Positions 34,601 to 46,140 of a stretch of 64,000 bases of DNA are shown in pieces. The notes beneath the pieces were generated by a model that was given only the letters and a program-made list of their open reading frames with translations, was not told the origin of the DNA and made no database searches. The position numbers and the translations under genes were made by a program. The stretch covers positions 70,255,645-70,319,644 of the forward strand of contig NC_090981.1 in the NCBI RefSeq assembly GCF_040807025.1, given 5' to 3'. The DNA comes from Struthio camelus. Taxonomy: Eukaryota; Chordata; Aves; Struthioniformes; Struthionidae. Position 1 is the first letter of the stretch, and the number at the start of each line of letters is the position of its first letter.

Positions 34601-37600
34601 GCCAGAAATCGGTACTGCAGGCGAAGCGGGGCGCAGGCGCAGTGGTTTCGGCGTGGCTCGTTGGTGCCCTCGGCTGGCCAGAAATCGGTACTGCAGCGCG
34701 AAAAATCGGTACTGCAGGCGAAGCGGGGCGCAGGCGCAGTGGTTTCGGCGTGGCTCGTGGGTGCCCTCGGCTGGCCAGAAATCGGTACTGCAGGCGAAGC
34801 GGGGCGCAGGCGCAGTGGTTTCGGCGTGGCTCGTTGGTGCCCTCGGCTGGCCAGAAATCGGTACTGCAGCGCGAAAAATCCGTACTGCAGGCGAAGCGGG
34901 GCGCATGCGCACTGGGTTTCGGTGTGGCTCGTTGGTGCCCTCGGCTGACGAAAAATCGGTACTGCAGGCGAAGCGGGGCGCATGCGCAGTGGTTTCGGCG
35001 TGGCTCGTTGGTGCCCTCGGCTGGCCAAAAATCGGTACTGCAGGCGAAGCGGGGTGCATGCGCAGTGGTTTCGGCGTGGCTCGTTGGTGCCCTCGGCTGG
35101 CCAGAAATCGGTACTGCAGGCGAAGCGGGGCGCAGGCGCAGTGGTTTCGGCGTGGCTCGTTGGTGCCCTCGGCTGGCCAGAAATCGGTACTGCAGGCGAA
35201 GCGGGGCGCATGCGCAGTGGTTTCGGCGTGGCTCGTTGGTGCCCTCGGCTGGCCAGAAATCGGTACTGCAGGCGAAGCGGGGCGCAGGCGCAGTGGTTTC
35301 GGCGTGGCTCGTTGGTGCCCTCGGCTGGCCAGAAATCGGTACTGCAGGCGAAGCGGGGCGCATGCGCAGTAGTTTCGGCGTGGCTCGTGGGTGCCCTCGG
35401 CTGGCCAGAAATCGGTACTGCAGCGCGAAAAATCGGTACTGCAGGCGAAGCGGGGCGCATGCGCACTGGGTTTCGGCGTGGCTCGTTGGTGCCCTCGGCT
35501 GGCCAGAAATCGGTACTGCAGCCCGAAAAATCGGTACTGCAGGCGAAGCGGGGCGCATGCGCACTGGGTTTCGGCGTGGCTCGTGGGTGCCCTCGGCTGG
35601 CCAGAAATCGGTACTGCAGGCGAAGCGGGGCGCATGCGCAGTGGTTTCGGCGTGGCTCGTTGGTGCCCTCGGCTGGCCAGAAATTGGTACTGCAGGCGAA
35701 GCGGGGCGCAGGCGCAGTGGTTTCGGCGTGGCTCGTTGGTGCCCTCGGCTGGCCAGAAATCGGTACTGCAGGCGAAGCGGGGCGCAGGCGCACTGGGTTT
35801 CGGCGTGACTCGTGGGTGCCCTCGGCTGGCCAGAAATCGGTACTGCAGGCGAAGCGGGGCGCATGCGCACTGGGTTTCGGCGTGGCTCGTTGGTGCCCTC
35901 GGCTGGCCAGAAATCGGTACTGCAGGCGAAGCGGGGCGCAGGCGCAGTGGTTTCGGCGTGGCTCGTTGGTGCCCTCGGCTGGCCAGAAATCGGTACTGCA
36001 GGCGAAGCGGGGCGCAGGCGCAGTGGTTTCGGCGTGACTCGTTGGTGCCCTCGGCTGGCCAGAAATCGGTACTGCAGGCGAAGCGGGGCGCATGCGCAGT
36101 GGTTTCGGCGTGGCTCGTGGGTGCCCTCGGCTGGCCAGAAATCGGTACTGCAGGCGAAGCGGGGCGCAGGCGCACTGGGTTTCGGCGTGGGTCGTTGGTG
36201 CCCTCGGCTGGCCAGAAATCGGTACTGCAGGCGAAGCGGGGCGCATGCGCACTGGGTTTCGGCGTGGCTCGTGGGTGCCCTCGGCTGGCCAGAAATCGGT
36301 ACTGCAGCCCGAAAAATCGGTCCTGCAGGCGAAGCGGGGCGCATGCGCACTGGGTTTCGGCGTGGGTCGTTGGTGCCCTCGGCTGGCCAGAAATCGGTAC
36401 TGCAGGCGAAGCGGGGCGCATGCGCACTGGGTTTCGGCGTGGCTCGTTGGTGCCCTCGGCTGGCCAGAAATCGGTACTGCAGGCGAAGCGGGGCGCATGC
36501 GCAGTAGTTTCGGCGTGGCTCGTGGGTGCCCTCGGCTGGCCAGAAATCGGTACTGCAGCGCGAAAAATCGGTACTGCAGGCGAAGCGGGGCGCATGCGCA
36601 CTGGGTTTTGGCGTGGCTCGTTGGTGCCCTCGGCTGGCCAGAAATCGGTACTGCAGCCCGAAAAATCGGTCCTGCAGGCGAAGCGGGGCGCAGGCGCACT
36701 GGGTTTCGGCGTGGGTCGTTGGTGCCCTCGGCTGGCCAGAAATCGGTACTGCAGGCGAAGCGGGGCGCAGGCGCAGTGGTTTCGGCGTGGCTCGTTGGTG
36801 CCCTCGGCTGGCCAGAAATCGGTACTGCAGGCGAAGCGGGGCGCAGGCGCAGTGGTTTCGGCGTGGCTCGTTGGTGCCCTCGGCTGGCCAGAAATCGGTA
36901 CTGCAGGCGAAGCGGGGCGCATGCGCACTGGGTTTCGGCGTGGCTCGTTGGTGCCCTCGGCTGGCCAGAAATCGGTACTGCAGCGCGAAAAATCGGTACT
37001 GCAGGCGAAGCGGGGCGCAGGCGCAGTGGTTTCGGCGTGGCTCGTGGGTGCCCTCGGCTGGCCAGAAATCGGTACTGCAGGCGAAGCGGGGCGCATGCGC
37101 AGTGGTTTCGGCGTGGCTCGTTGGTGCCCTCGGCTGGCCAGAAATCGGTCCTGCAGCGCGAAAAATCGGTACTGCAGGCGAAGCGGGGCGCATGCGCACT
37201 GGGTTTCGGCGTGACTCGTGGGTGCCCTCGGCTGGCCAGAAATCGGTACTACAGCCCGAAAAATCGGTACTGCAGGCGAAGCGGGGCGCAGGCGCAGTGG
37301 TTTCGGCGTGGCTCGTTGGTGCCCTCGGCTGGCCAGAAATCGGTCCTGCAGCGCGAAAAATCGGTACTGCAGGCGAAGCGGGGCGCATGCGCACTGGGTT
37401 TCGGCGTGACTCGTGGGTGCCCTCGGCTGGCCAGAAATCGGTACTACAGCCCGAAAAATCGGTACTGCAGGCGAAGCGGGGCGCATGCGCACTGGGTTTC
37501 GGTGTGGCTCGTTGGTGCCCTCGGCTGGCGAAAAATCGGTACTGCAGGCGAAGCGGGGCGCATGCGCAGTGGTTTCGGCGTGGCTCGTGGGTGCCCTCGG

Positions 37601-40600
37601 CTGGCCAGAAATCGGTACTACAGCCCGAAAAATCGGTACTGCAGGCGAAGCGGGGCGCAGGCGCAGTGGTTTCGGCGTGGCTCGTTGGTGCCCTCGGCTG
37701 GCCAGAAATCGGTACTGCAGCGCGAAAAATCCGTACTGCAGGCGAAGCGGGGCGCATGCGCACTGGGTTTCGGTGTGGCTCGTTGGTGCCCTCGGCTGGC
37801 GAAAAATCGGTACTGCAGGCGAAGCGGGGCGCATGCGCAGTGGTTTCGGCGTGGCTCGTTGGTGCCCTCGGCTGGCCAAAAATCGGTACTGCAGGCGAAG
37901 CGGGGCGCATGCGCACTGGGTTTCGGCGTGGCTCGTTGGTGCCCTCGGCTGGCCAGAAATCGGTACTGCAGGCGAAGCGGGGCGCAGGCGCAGTGGTTTC
38001 GGCGTGGCTCGTTGGTGCCCTCGGCTGGCCAGAAATCGGTACTGCAGGCGAAGCGGGGCGCATGCGCAGTGGTTTCGGCGTGGCTCGTTGGTGCCCTCGG
38101 CTGGCCAGAAATCGGTACTGCAGGCGAAGCGGGGCGCAGGCGCAGTGGTTTCGGCGTGGCTCGTTGGTGCCCTCGGCTGGCCAGAAATCGGTACTGCAGG
38201 CGAAGCGGGGCGCATGCGCAGTAGTTTCGGCGTGGCTCGTGGGTGCCCTCGGCTGGCCAGAAATCGGTACTGCAGCCCGAAAAATCGGTACTGCAGGCGA
38301 AGCGGGGCGCATGCGCACTGGGTTTCGGCGTGGCTCGTTGGTGCCCTCGGCTGGCCAGAAATCGGTACTGCAGCCCGAAAAATCGGTACTGCAGGCGAAG
38401 CGGGGCGCATGCGCACTGGGTTTCGGCGTGGCTCGTGGGTGCCCTCGGCTGGCCAGAAATCGGTACTGCAGGCGAAGCGGGGCGCAGGCGCAGTGGTTTC
38501 GGCGTGGCTCGTTGGTGCCCTCGGCTGGCCAGAAATCGGTACTGCAGGCGAAGCGGGGCGCAGGCGCAGTGGTTTCGGCGTGGCTCGTTGGTGCCCTCGG
38601 CTGGCCAGAAATCGGTACTGCAGGCGAAGCGGGGCGCAGGCGCACTGGGTTTCGGCGTGGCTCGTTGGTGCCCTCGGCTGGCCAGAAATCGGTACTGCAG
38701 GCGAAGCGGGGCGCATGCGCACTGGGTTTCGGCGTGGCTCGTGGGTGCCCTCGGCTGGCCAGAAATCGGTACTGCAGCCCGAAAAAACGGTCCTGCAGGC
38801 GAAGCGGGGCGCATGCGCACTGGGTTTCGGCGTGGGTCGTTGGTGCCCTCGGCTGGCCAGAAATCGGTACTGCAGGCGAAGCGGGGCGCATGCGCAGTGG
38901 TTTCGGCGTGGCTCGTTGGTGCCCTCGGCTGGCCAGAAATCGGTACTGCAGGCGAAGCGGGGCGCAGGCGCAGTGGTTTCGGCGTGGCTCGTTGGTGCCC
39001 TCGGCTGGCCAGAAATCGGTACTGCAGGCGAAGCGGGGCGCATGCGCACTGGGTTTCGGCGTGGCTCGTTGGTGCCCTCGGCTGGCCAGAAATCGGTACT
39101 GCAGCGCGAAAAATCGGTACTGCAGGCGAAGCGGGGCGCAGGCGCAGTGGTTTCGGCGTGGCTCGTTGGTGCCCTCGGCTGGCCAGAAATCGGTACTGCA
39201 GCGCGAAAAATCCGTACTGCAGGCGAAGCGGGGCGCATGCGCACTGGGTTTCGGTGTGGCTCGTTGGTGCCCTCGGCTGGCGAAAAATCGGTACTGCAGG
39301 CGAAGCGGGGCGCATGCGCAGTGGTTTCGGCGTGGCTCGTTGGTGCCCTCGGCTGGCCAGAAATCGGTACTGCAGGCGAATCGGGGTGCATGCGCAGTGG
39401 TTTCGGCGTGGCTCGTTGGTGCCCTCGGCTGGCCAGAAATCGGTACTGCAGGCGAAGCGGGGCGCAGGCGCAGTGGTTTCGGCGTGGCTCGTGGGTGCCC
39501 TCGGCTGGCCAGAAATCGGTACTGCAGGCGAAGCGGGGCGCATGCGCAGTGGTTTCGGCGTGGCTCGTGGGTGCCCTCGGCTGGCCAGAAATCGGTACTG
39601 CAGGCGAAGCGGGGCGCAGGCGCAGTGGTTTCGGCGTGGCTCGTTGGTGCCCTCGGCTGGCCAGAAATCGGTACTGCAGGCGAAGCGGGGCGCAGGCGCA
39701 GTGGTTTCGGCGTGGCTCGTTGGTGCCCTCGGCTGGCGAAAAATCGGTACTGCAGGCGAAGCGGGGCGCATGCGCACTGGGTTTCGGCGTGGCTCGTTGG
39801 TGCCCTCGGCTGGCCAGAAATCGGTACTGCAGGCGAAGCGGGGCGCATGCGCAGTGGTTTCGGCGTGGCTCGTGGGTGCCCTCGGCTGGCCAGAAATCGG
39901 TACTGCAGGCGAAGCGGGGCGCAGGCGCAGTGGTTTCGGCGTGGCTCGTTGGTGCCCTCGGCTGGCCAGAAATCGGTACTGCAGCGCGAAAAATCGGTCC
40001 TGCAGGCGAAGCGGGGCGCATGCGCAGTGGTTTCGGCGTGGCTCGTTGGTGCCCTCGGCTAGCCAGAAATCGGTACTGCAGGCGAAGCGGGGCGCAGGCG
40101 CAGTGGTTTCGGCGTGGCTCGTTGGTGCCCTCGGCTGGCCAGAAATCGGTACTGCAGGCGAAGCGGGGCGCATGCGCAGTGGTTTCGGCGTGGCTCGTTG
40201 GTGCCCTCGGCTGGCCAGAAATCGGTACTGCAGGCGAAGCGGGGCGCAGGCGCAGTGGTTTCGGCGTGGCTCGTTGGTGCCCTCGGCTGGCCAGAAATCG
40301 GTACTGCAGGCGAAGCGGGGCGCATGCGCAGTGGTTTCGGCGTGGCTCGTGGGGGCCCTCGGCTGGCCAGAAATCGGTACTGCAGGCGAAGCGGGGCGCA
40401 GGCGCAGTGGTTTCGGCGTGGCTCGTTGGTGCCCTCGGCTGGCCAAAAATCGGTACTGCAGGCGAAGCGGGGCGCAGGCGCAGTGGTTTCGGCGTGGCTC
40501 GTTGGTGCCCTCGGCTGGCCAGAAATCGGTACTGCAGGCGAAGCGGGGCGCAGGCGCAGTGGTTTCGGCGTGGCTCGTGGGTGCCCTCGGCTGGCCAGAA

Positions 40601-43600
40601 ATCGGTACTGCAGGCGAAGCGGGGCGCAGGCGCAGTGGTTTCGGCGTGGCTCGTTGGTGCCCTCGGCTGGCGAAAAATCGGTACTGCAGGCGAAGCGGGG
40701 CGCATGCGCACTGGGTTTCGGCGTGGCTCGTTGGTGCCCTCGGCTGGCCAGAAATCGGTACTGCAGGCGAAGCGGGGCGCATGCGCAGTGGTTTCGGCGT
40801 GGCTCGTGGGTGCCCTCGGCTGGCCAGAAATCGGTACTGCAGGCGAAGCGGGGCGCAGGCGCACTGGGTTTCGGCGTGGCTCGTTGGTGCCCTCGGCTGG
40901 CCAGAAATCGGTACTGCAGCGCGAAAAATCGGTCCTGCAGGCGAAGCGGGGCGCATGCGCAGTGGTTTCGGCGTGGCTCGTTGGTGCCCTCGGCTGGCCA
41001 GAAATCGGTACTGCAGGCGAAGCGGGGCGCATGCGCAGTGGTTTCGGCGTGGCTCGTTGGTGCCCTCGGCTGGCCAGAAATCGGTACTGCAGGCGAAGCG
41101 GGGCGCAGGCGCAGTGGTTTCGGCGTGGCTCGTTGGTGCCCTCGGCTGGCCAGAAATCGGTCCTGCAGGCGAAGCGGGGCGCATGCGCAGTGGTTTCGGC
41201 GTGGCTCGTTGGTGCCCTCGGCTGGCCAAAAATCGGTACTGCAGGCGAAGCGGGGCGCAGGCGCAGTGGTTTCGGCGTGGCTCGTTGGTGCCCTCGGCTG
41301 GCCAGAAATCGGTACTGCAGGCGAAGCGGGGCGCAGGCGCAGTGGTTTCGGCGTGGCTCGTTGGTGCCCTCGGCTGGCCAGAAATCGGTACTGCAGGCGA
41401 AGCGGGGCGCAGGCGCAGTGGTTTCGGCGTGGCTCGTGGGTGCCCTCGGCTGGCCAGAAATCGGTACTGCAGGCGAAGCGGGGCGCAGGCGCAGTGGTTT
41501 CGGCGTGGCTCGTTGGTGCCCTCGGCTGGCCAGAAATCGGTACTGCAGGCGAAGCGGGGCGCAGGCGCAGTGGTTTCGGCGTGGCTCGTGGGTGCCCTCG
41601 GCTGGCCAGAAATCGGTACTGCAGGCGAAGCGGGGCGCATGCGCACTGGGTTTCGGCGTGGCTCGTTGGTGCCCTCGGCTGGCCAGAAATCGGTACTGCA
41701 GCGCGAAAAATCGGTACTGCAGGCGAAGCGGGGCGCAGGCGCAGTGGTTTCGGCGTGGCTCGTGGGTGCCCTCGGCTGGCCAGAAATCGGTACTGCAGGC
41801 GAAGCGGGGCGCATGCGCAGTGGTTTCGGCGTGGCTCGTTGGTGCCCTCGGCTGGCCAGAAATCGGTCCTGCAGCGCGAAAAATCGGTCCTGCAGGCGAA
41901 GCGGGGCGCATGCGCACTGGGTTTCGGCGTGACTCGTGGGTGCCCTCGGCTGGCCAGAAATCGGTACTACAGCCCGAAAAATCGGTACTGCAGGCGAAGC
42001 GGGGCGCAGGCGCAGTGGTTTCGGCGTGGCTCGTTGGTGCCCTCGGCTGGCCAGAAATCGGTACTGCAGGCGAAGCGGGGCGCAGGCGCAGTGGTTTCGG
42101 CGTGGCTCGTTGGTGCCCTCGGCTGGCCAGAAATCGGTACTGCAGGCGAAGCGGGGCGCATGCGCAGTGGTTTCGGCGTGGCTCGTTGGTGCCCTCGGCT
42201 GGCCAGAAATCGGTACTGCAGGCGAAGCGGGGCGCAGGCGCAGTGGTTTCGGCGTGGCTCGTTGGTGCCCTCGGCTGGCCAGAAATCGGTACTGCAGGCG
42301 AAGCGGGGCGCAGGCGCAGTGGTTTCGGCGTGGCTCGTTGGTGCCCTCGGCTGGCGAAAAATCGGTACTGCAGGCGAAGCGGGGCGCATGCGCAGTGGTT
42401 TCGGCGTGGCTCGTTGGTGCCCTCGGCTGGCCAGAAATCGGTACTGCAGGCGAAGCGGGGCGCATGCGCAGTGGTTTCGGCGTGGCTCGTGGGTGCCCTC
42501 GGCTGGCCAGAAATCGGTACTGCAGGCGAAGCGGGGCGCAGGCGCAGTGGTTTCGGCGTGGCTCGTTGGTGCCCTCGGCTGGCCAGAAATCGGTCCTGCA
42601 GGCGAAGCGGGGCGCATGCGCAGTGGTTTCGGCGTGGCTCGTGGGGGCCCTCGGCTGGCCAGAAATCGGTACTGCAGGCGAAGCGGGGCGCATGCGCAGT
42701 GGTTTCGGCGTGGCTCGTTGGTGCCCTCGGCTGGCCAAAAATCGGTACTGCAGGCGAAGCGGGGCGCAGGCGCAGTGGTTTCGGCGTGGCTCGTTGGTGC
42801 CCTCGGCTGGCCAGAAATCGGTACTGCAGGCGAAGCGGGGCGCAGGCGCAGTGGTTTCGGCGTGGCTCGTGGGTGCCCTCGGCTGGCCAGAAATCGGTAC
42901 TGCAGGCGAAGCGGGGCGCAGGCGCACTGGGTTTCGGCGTGGCTCGTTGGTGCCCTCGGCTGGCCAGAAATCGGTACTGCAGCGCGAAAAATCGGTCCTG
43001 CAGGCGAAGCGGGGCGCATGCGCAGTGGTTTCGGCGTGGCTCGTTGGTGCCCTCGGCTAGCCAGAAATCGGTACTGCAGGCGAAGCGGGGCGCATGCGCA
43101 GTGGTTTCGGCGTGGCTCGTTGGTGCCCTCGGCTGGCCAGAAATCGGTACTGCAGGCGAAGCGGGGCGCATGCGCAGTGGTTTCGGCGTGGCTCGTTGGT
43201 GCCCTCGGCTGGCCAGAAATCGGTCCTGCAGGCGAAGCGGGGCGCATGCGCAGTGGTTTCGGCGTGGCTCGTTGGTGCCCTCGGCTGGCCAGAAATCGGT
43301 ACTGCAGGCGAAGCGGGGCGCATGCGCAGTGGTTTCGGCGTGGCTCGTTGGTGCCCTCGGCTGGCCAGAAATCGGTACTGCAGGCGAAGCGGGGCGCATG
43401 CGCAGTGGTTTCGGCGTGGCTCGTTGGTGCCCTCGGCTGGCCAAAAATCGGTACTGCAGGCGAAGCGGGGCGCAGGCGCAGTGGTTTCGGCGTGGCTCGT
43501 TGGTGCCCTCGGCTGGCCAGAAATCGGTACTGCAGGCGAAGCGGGGTGCATGCGCAGTGGTTTCGGCGTGGCTCGTTGGTGCCCTCGGCTGGCCAGAAAT

Positions 43601-43795
43601 CGGTACTGCAGGCGAAGCGGGGCGCATGCGCAGTGGTTTCGGCGTGGCTCGTTGGTGCCCTCGGCTGGCCAGAAATCGGTACTGCAGGCGAAGCGGGGCG
43701 CAGGCGCAGTGGTTTCGGCGTGGCTCGTTGGTGCCCTCGGCTGGCCAGAAATCGGTACTGCAGGCGAAGCGGGGCGCAGGCGCAGTGGTTTCGGC

Positions 43796-43893
43796 GTGGC
43801 GAAGCGGGGCGCAGGTGCACTTGCTCGTCGGCGCTCGTTGGTGCCCTCGGCTGGCGAAAAGTGGGTACTGCAGGCGAAGCGGGGCGCATGCGC
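43796..43893 (+). repeat. Diverged right-edge units of the array
   Basis: The last regular unit breaks at about 43799, where GCGTGGC is joined directly to GAAGCGGGGCGCAGG. The next unit reads GCAGGTGCACTTGCTCGTCG and ends CTGGCGAAAAGTGGGTACTGCAG. The final NRF1-like core of the array is at 43884-43893. The ACTTGCTCG segment also occurs in the left-edge unit at 5106, so both ends keep a sequence the homogenised interior has lost. Confidence 0.8.
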
Positions 43894-44077
43894 GGTGCTC
43901 GAGAGCCGGGCCCCCCGCGCTCCCGCGCCCCGTTCGCGATCGGCGCATGCGCGGAGGGCGGCGCATGCGCGGCGGCGGGCAGCAGCATGGCGGCGCGCGG
44001 GGACGGAGTTTTCGCTGGGGCGGCGGCGGGTGCGGGCCGAGGCCGCCCGGAGTCGGAGATCTGGGGGCCCCGGTGAG
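43884..44077 (+). promoter_or_regulatory. CpG-island promoter with three NRF1-like sites
   Basis: Immediately right of the array, palindromic NRF1-like cores GCGCATGCGC lie at 43884-43893, 43943-43952 and 43961-43970. They are followed by GCAGCATGGCGGCGCG, where CATGGCGGC at 43986 resembles the YY1 element that overlaps the start codon of many housekeeping genes. No TATA box is visible. This arrangement (NRF1 sites, a YY1-like ATGGCGGC, very high CpG density) is typical of TATA-less vertebrate promoters firing rightward. It is the best candidate transcription start in the unit. Confidence 0.6.
43987..44077 (+). other. Candidate first exon with ATG start
   Basis: ATG at 43987 lies in an ATGGCGGC context and opens a 29-codon frame (starting MAARGDGVF, rich in A, G and R, ending SEIWGPR) that stops at TGA 44074-44076. 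Two overlapping splice-donor matches sit at its end: CCCCG/GTGAGG with GT at 44073, and GAG/GTGAGC with GT at 44078. Use of the first would remove the stop and leave 28 codons plus two bases. Use of the stronger second donor would keep the stop. I do not recognise the peptide. It could be a genuine first coding exon whose later exons are lost or unrecognised, or simply CpG-island sequence. Confidence 0.3.
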
Positions 44078-44079
44078 GT

Positions 44080-44430
44080 GAGCGCGTCCCCTCGGGCGGC
44101 CGCGGGCGTCGGGCGGTTTCTGCCCGCGGGGGCCGTCGCTGCGTGGAGGCGGAGGTGCGGGGCGAGATTTGGGGAGGGGGCTCGTGCCTGGCGCCGCGCC
44201 GCGCCGGCAGCGCGGCCCAGGGTCTGCCGGGAGCGCGGGTTTGACCGTCCGTTTGCCGTGTGTCGCCCTCAGGGCCCCGGTTCCTCCCTGGCGCGGCCGG
44301 GGCGGGCGCTCGCCCCTGCGGAGGCGGCCGGGAGGAGCGGCGAGGCTGGCGGGCCCCGGAGCGGCGCTGGGCGGACGGCTCCCGTCGCGGCAGGCCTGCC
44401 CGAGGGTGCTGGTAAGTCGCAAGGAAGCTT
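44080..44430 (+). other. GC-rich segment ending in a strong splice donor
   Basis: Very GC-rich, continuing the CpG island. It ends at CGAGGGTGCTG/GTAAGTCGCAAG, with GT at 44412-44413, a near-consensus donor. The same arrangement, CCAAGGGTGTTG/GTAAGCGACAAG, ends the exon-like segment at 3684-3844, suggesting the two donors share ancestry. After 44430 GC content falls sharply. A first exon reaching from about 44000 to 44411 is possible, but no reading frame supports coding. Confidence 0.35.
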
Positions 44431-45864
44431 AAAGCTACCGGACCAAACCGACTTAAGGTCACTTTGAGCCAGGTGCAGTTAGCGCAGCGCCGAGAACGTT
44501 TACTTGAGAGTTGTAGCTAGGGAAACGAGAAGGTGGACAGGGGAAAAATACGCCCAGGCGCCCTGAGGCCTCCCCCAGTCGCAGGCACAGACTGTGGGCC
44601 CCAGCCAACCCGGGTACCAACTGACTGTAACCCCTGCTGAGCCTCGCTGAGCCCCGCGCCCTCCTGCACAGCTGCCCCACAGCTGTGGGGTTCCCCAGTC
44701 CAGTGTGTGTCGATGGGTCCTCCGTTGCCTCTTACATCTCCCCAGGCACGCGTATGCTGCACAGGAGTGTGGGTGTCTCCAGCAGTGGCACAGCAGCCTG
44801 ATGCCTCTTGTCTGGAAGGTGGGGTCCTTCACAGCTCTTCTGGGCTCTTGGTGAGTTCCCTGCTGCCTCTTCTGGCATTCTGTACAAGCTCGTAGATCCT
44901 TCCTCCTCTTCCAGTGGCTTCTCCTGCAAAGCTGACAGCCACATGCAGCACTGCTGTGCACTCAGTACGCATCTGGGGTGGCACCCCTGCCGTTGAGGGC
45001 CCTGCAGATTCCCACCCTTCCTGCTTCCAGCTCCCCCAAAAGCCAAGAAACCACCCACAGATCCTGTCCTAACACCCCTACAGACCCCAAAATGCCTCCA
45101 AACCCTGCCACAACATTGTCACTGACTCCAGACTTTCCCCCTCCAAGCCCCATACAGTCCTAAAACCACTCCTAGACCCTGTCCCCACAGCAGCGAGGTG
45201 TCCTAATTAGAGGGTGTGATCTGTGTCCCCCTTGACTCAGTCCTGCTTTGGAGAAAAGAGAATTTGCAGCACTTCTTGGTGAAGAATGTTGGCAGGTGGG
45301 TGCACAGATGACAAACCGATTTTTCTCTCTCTTTTTCTGAGCCACCTCTCGGGACCCTCTGTGCCTGCAAGAGGACTTTCTAAATGCGGCTGGTCTAGGA
45401 TAATTGTGCTCTGTGCAATGCTTAAGGAGAACATTAACATACAATTGCAGGCTAAGGAATAACCTAAACAAATAAAAGGCTCAGGAAAAGCCTAAGGGAA
45501 CGCTGAAGGGCTATGGGAAGCCCCCAACCATACTGTAGAAAAAAGTGTGGGTCTTAGGCACGTCCTCAGAGAAGGAGAGATGTGTTACTCCAATCCATGG
45601 GACAATGGGTGCTATTAATTACCACCTGTAATTACCAAAAGTTCTGTAAAAGCAGAAGGGGCTAGAGATGATGCATAGCAGATTATGGACTATACGTAAA
45701 GTTGAAACAAACAACAACCCCCTCTTAAAATAGAAACAGGTTAGTCCTAGGCAGTAGATGAATGTAGCTTTGAGTAATGTGAAGAGCAGGGGTTATGTCA
45801 ATCACCCTGAAAGCCCTGGAGAAGTGGTGCAAAAAATCTATACCCTTGTGGCCTCATCAGTCTT
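44430..45864. other. Unique sequence, no gene recognised
   Basis: The first half (to about 45200) is C-rich and contains short proline-rich open frames without conserved motifs. The second half is AT-richer. Nothing recognisable as a gene, RNA or complete mobile element was found. AATAAA occurs at about 45469, a possible poly(A) signal. Some of the AT-rich part may be decayed retroviral sequence, given the similarity to flank A that begins at about 45865 and the pol fragment at 46771. Confidence 0.5.
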
Positions 45865-46140
45865 TTGGGTTTGTTTGGCAGGGTAGTCCACTGAAGGAGA
45901 ACGTTTTGAAGAGAAGCAGCTAGACCTAGTGATCCAGTTGTTCACCTTTGGTCATTGCCTCTAAGGCAAGCATCCACGTATAGGAGGAATAATCTAGGAG
46001 ATGTATCAAAAAGGTAACAGGTTTGAAACAGAGGCAGGCAAATTAAGTGCTGTCATTCTTCCATGTAGTTAAAGACTGAGAGAATTGTTGGTTAAGCATG
46101 TGTATACAAGGGTTTGAGAAAGGATATTGAATGGTACAAT
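45865..46140 (+). repeat. Diverged copy of flank A module b
   Basis: Aligns by eye with 515-785. Shared landmarks in order are CAGCTAGACC against CCGCTCGACC, TCTAAGGCAAGCA against TTTAAGGAAGCA, GAGAGAATT in both, and GGTTAAGCATGTG against GGTTAAGCGTGCG. The flank A version keeps an acceptor-donor bracket around a stop-free 28-codon segment. Here the donor GTAAGT is GTATAG and in-frame stops are present, so this copy is decayed. Confidence 0.55.

Larger units (their letters stand above)
4749..43893 (+). repeat. NRF1-motif minisatellite array, 76-bp unit, ~39 kb
   Basis: Continuous head-to-tail tandem array. The base unit is 76 bp, 67% GC, with nine CpGs. In order it contains GGTACTGCAG (PstI site), GCGAAGCGGG, GCGCATGCGC or GCGCAGGCGC, then AGTGGTTTCG or ACTGGGTTTCG (the second adds 1 bp, giving 77), GCGTGGCTCG, TTGGTGCCCT, and CGGCTGGCCAGAAATC. 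Some units carry a 21-bp extra block after the PstI site (CCCGAAAAATC or a variant plus a second GGTACTGCAG), giving 97 or 98 bp. The GCGCAYGCGC core matches the established vertebrate NRF1 site; the CAGG form is also an accepted NRF1 variant. At about 80 bp average, the array holds roughly 480-490 units (estimate). Interior units are highly homogeneous and edge units are diverged. It is probably non-coding. Confidence 0.97.

Noticed and set aside
4749-43893. CRISPR array
   Set aside because: Units are contiguous with no unique spacers, the repeat is 76 bp, and the sequence context is vertebrate.
5034-44462. Giant open reading frames (up to 9549 codons) across the array on both strands
   Set aside because: Every frame of the repeat is open, and 76- and 77-bp units keep shifting the register, so no single frame is preserved. 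The encoded low-complexity repeats match no domain, and both strands are equally open. Not reported as CDS.
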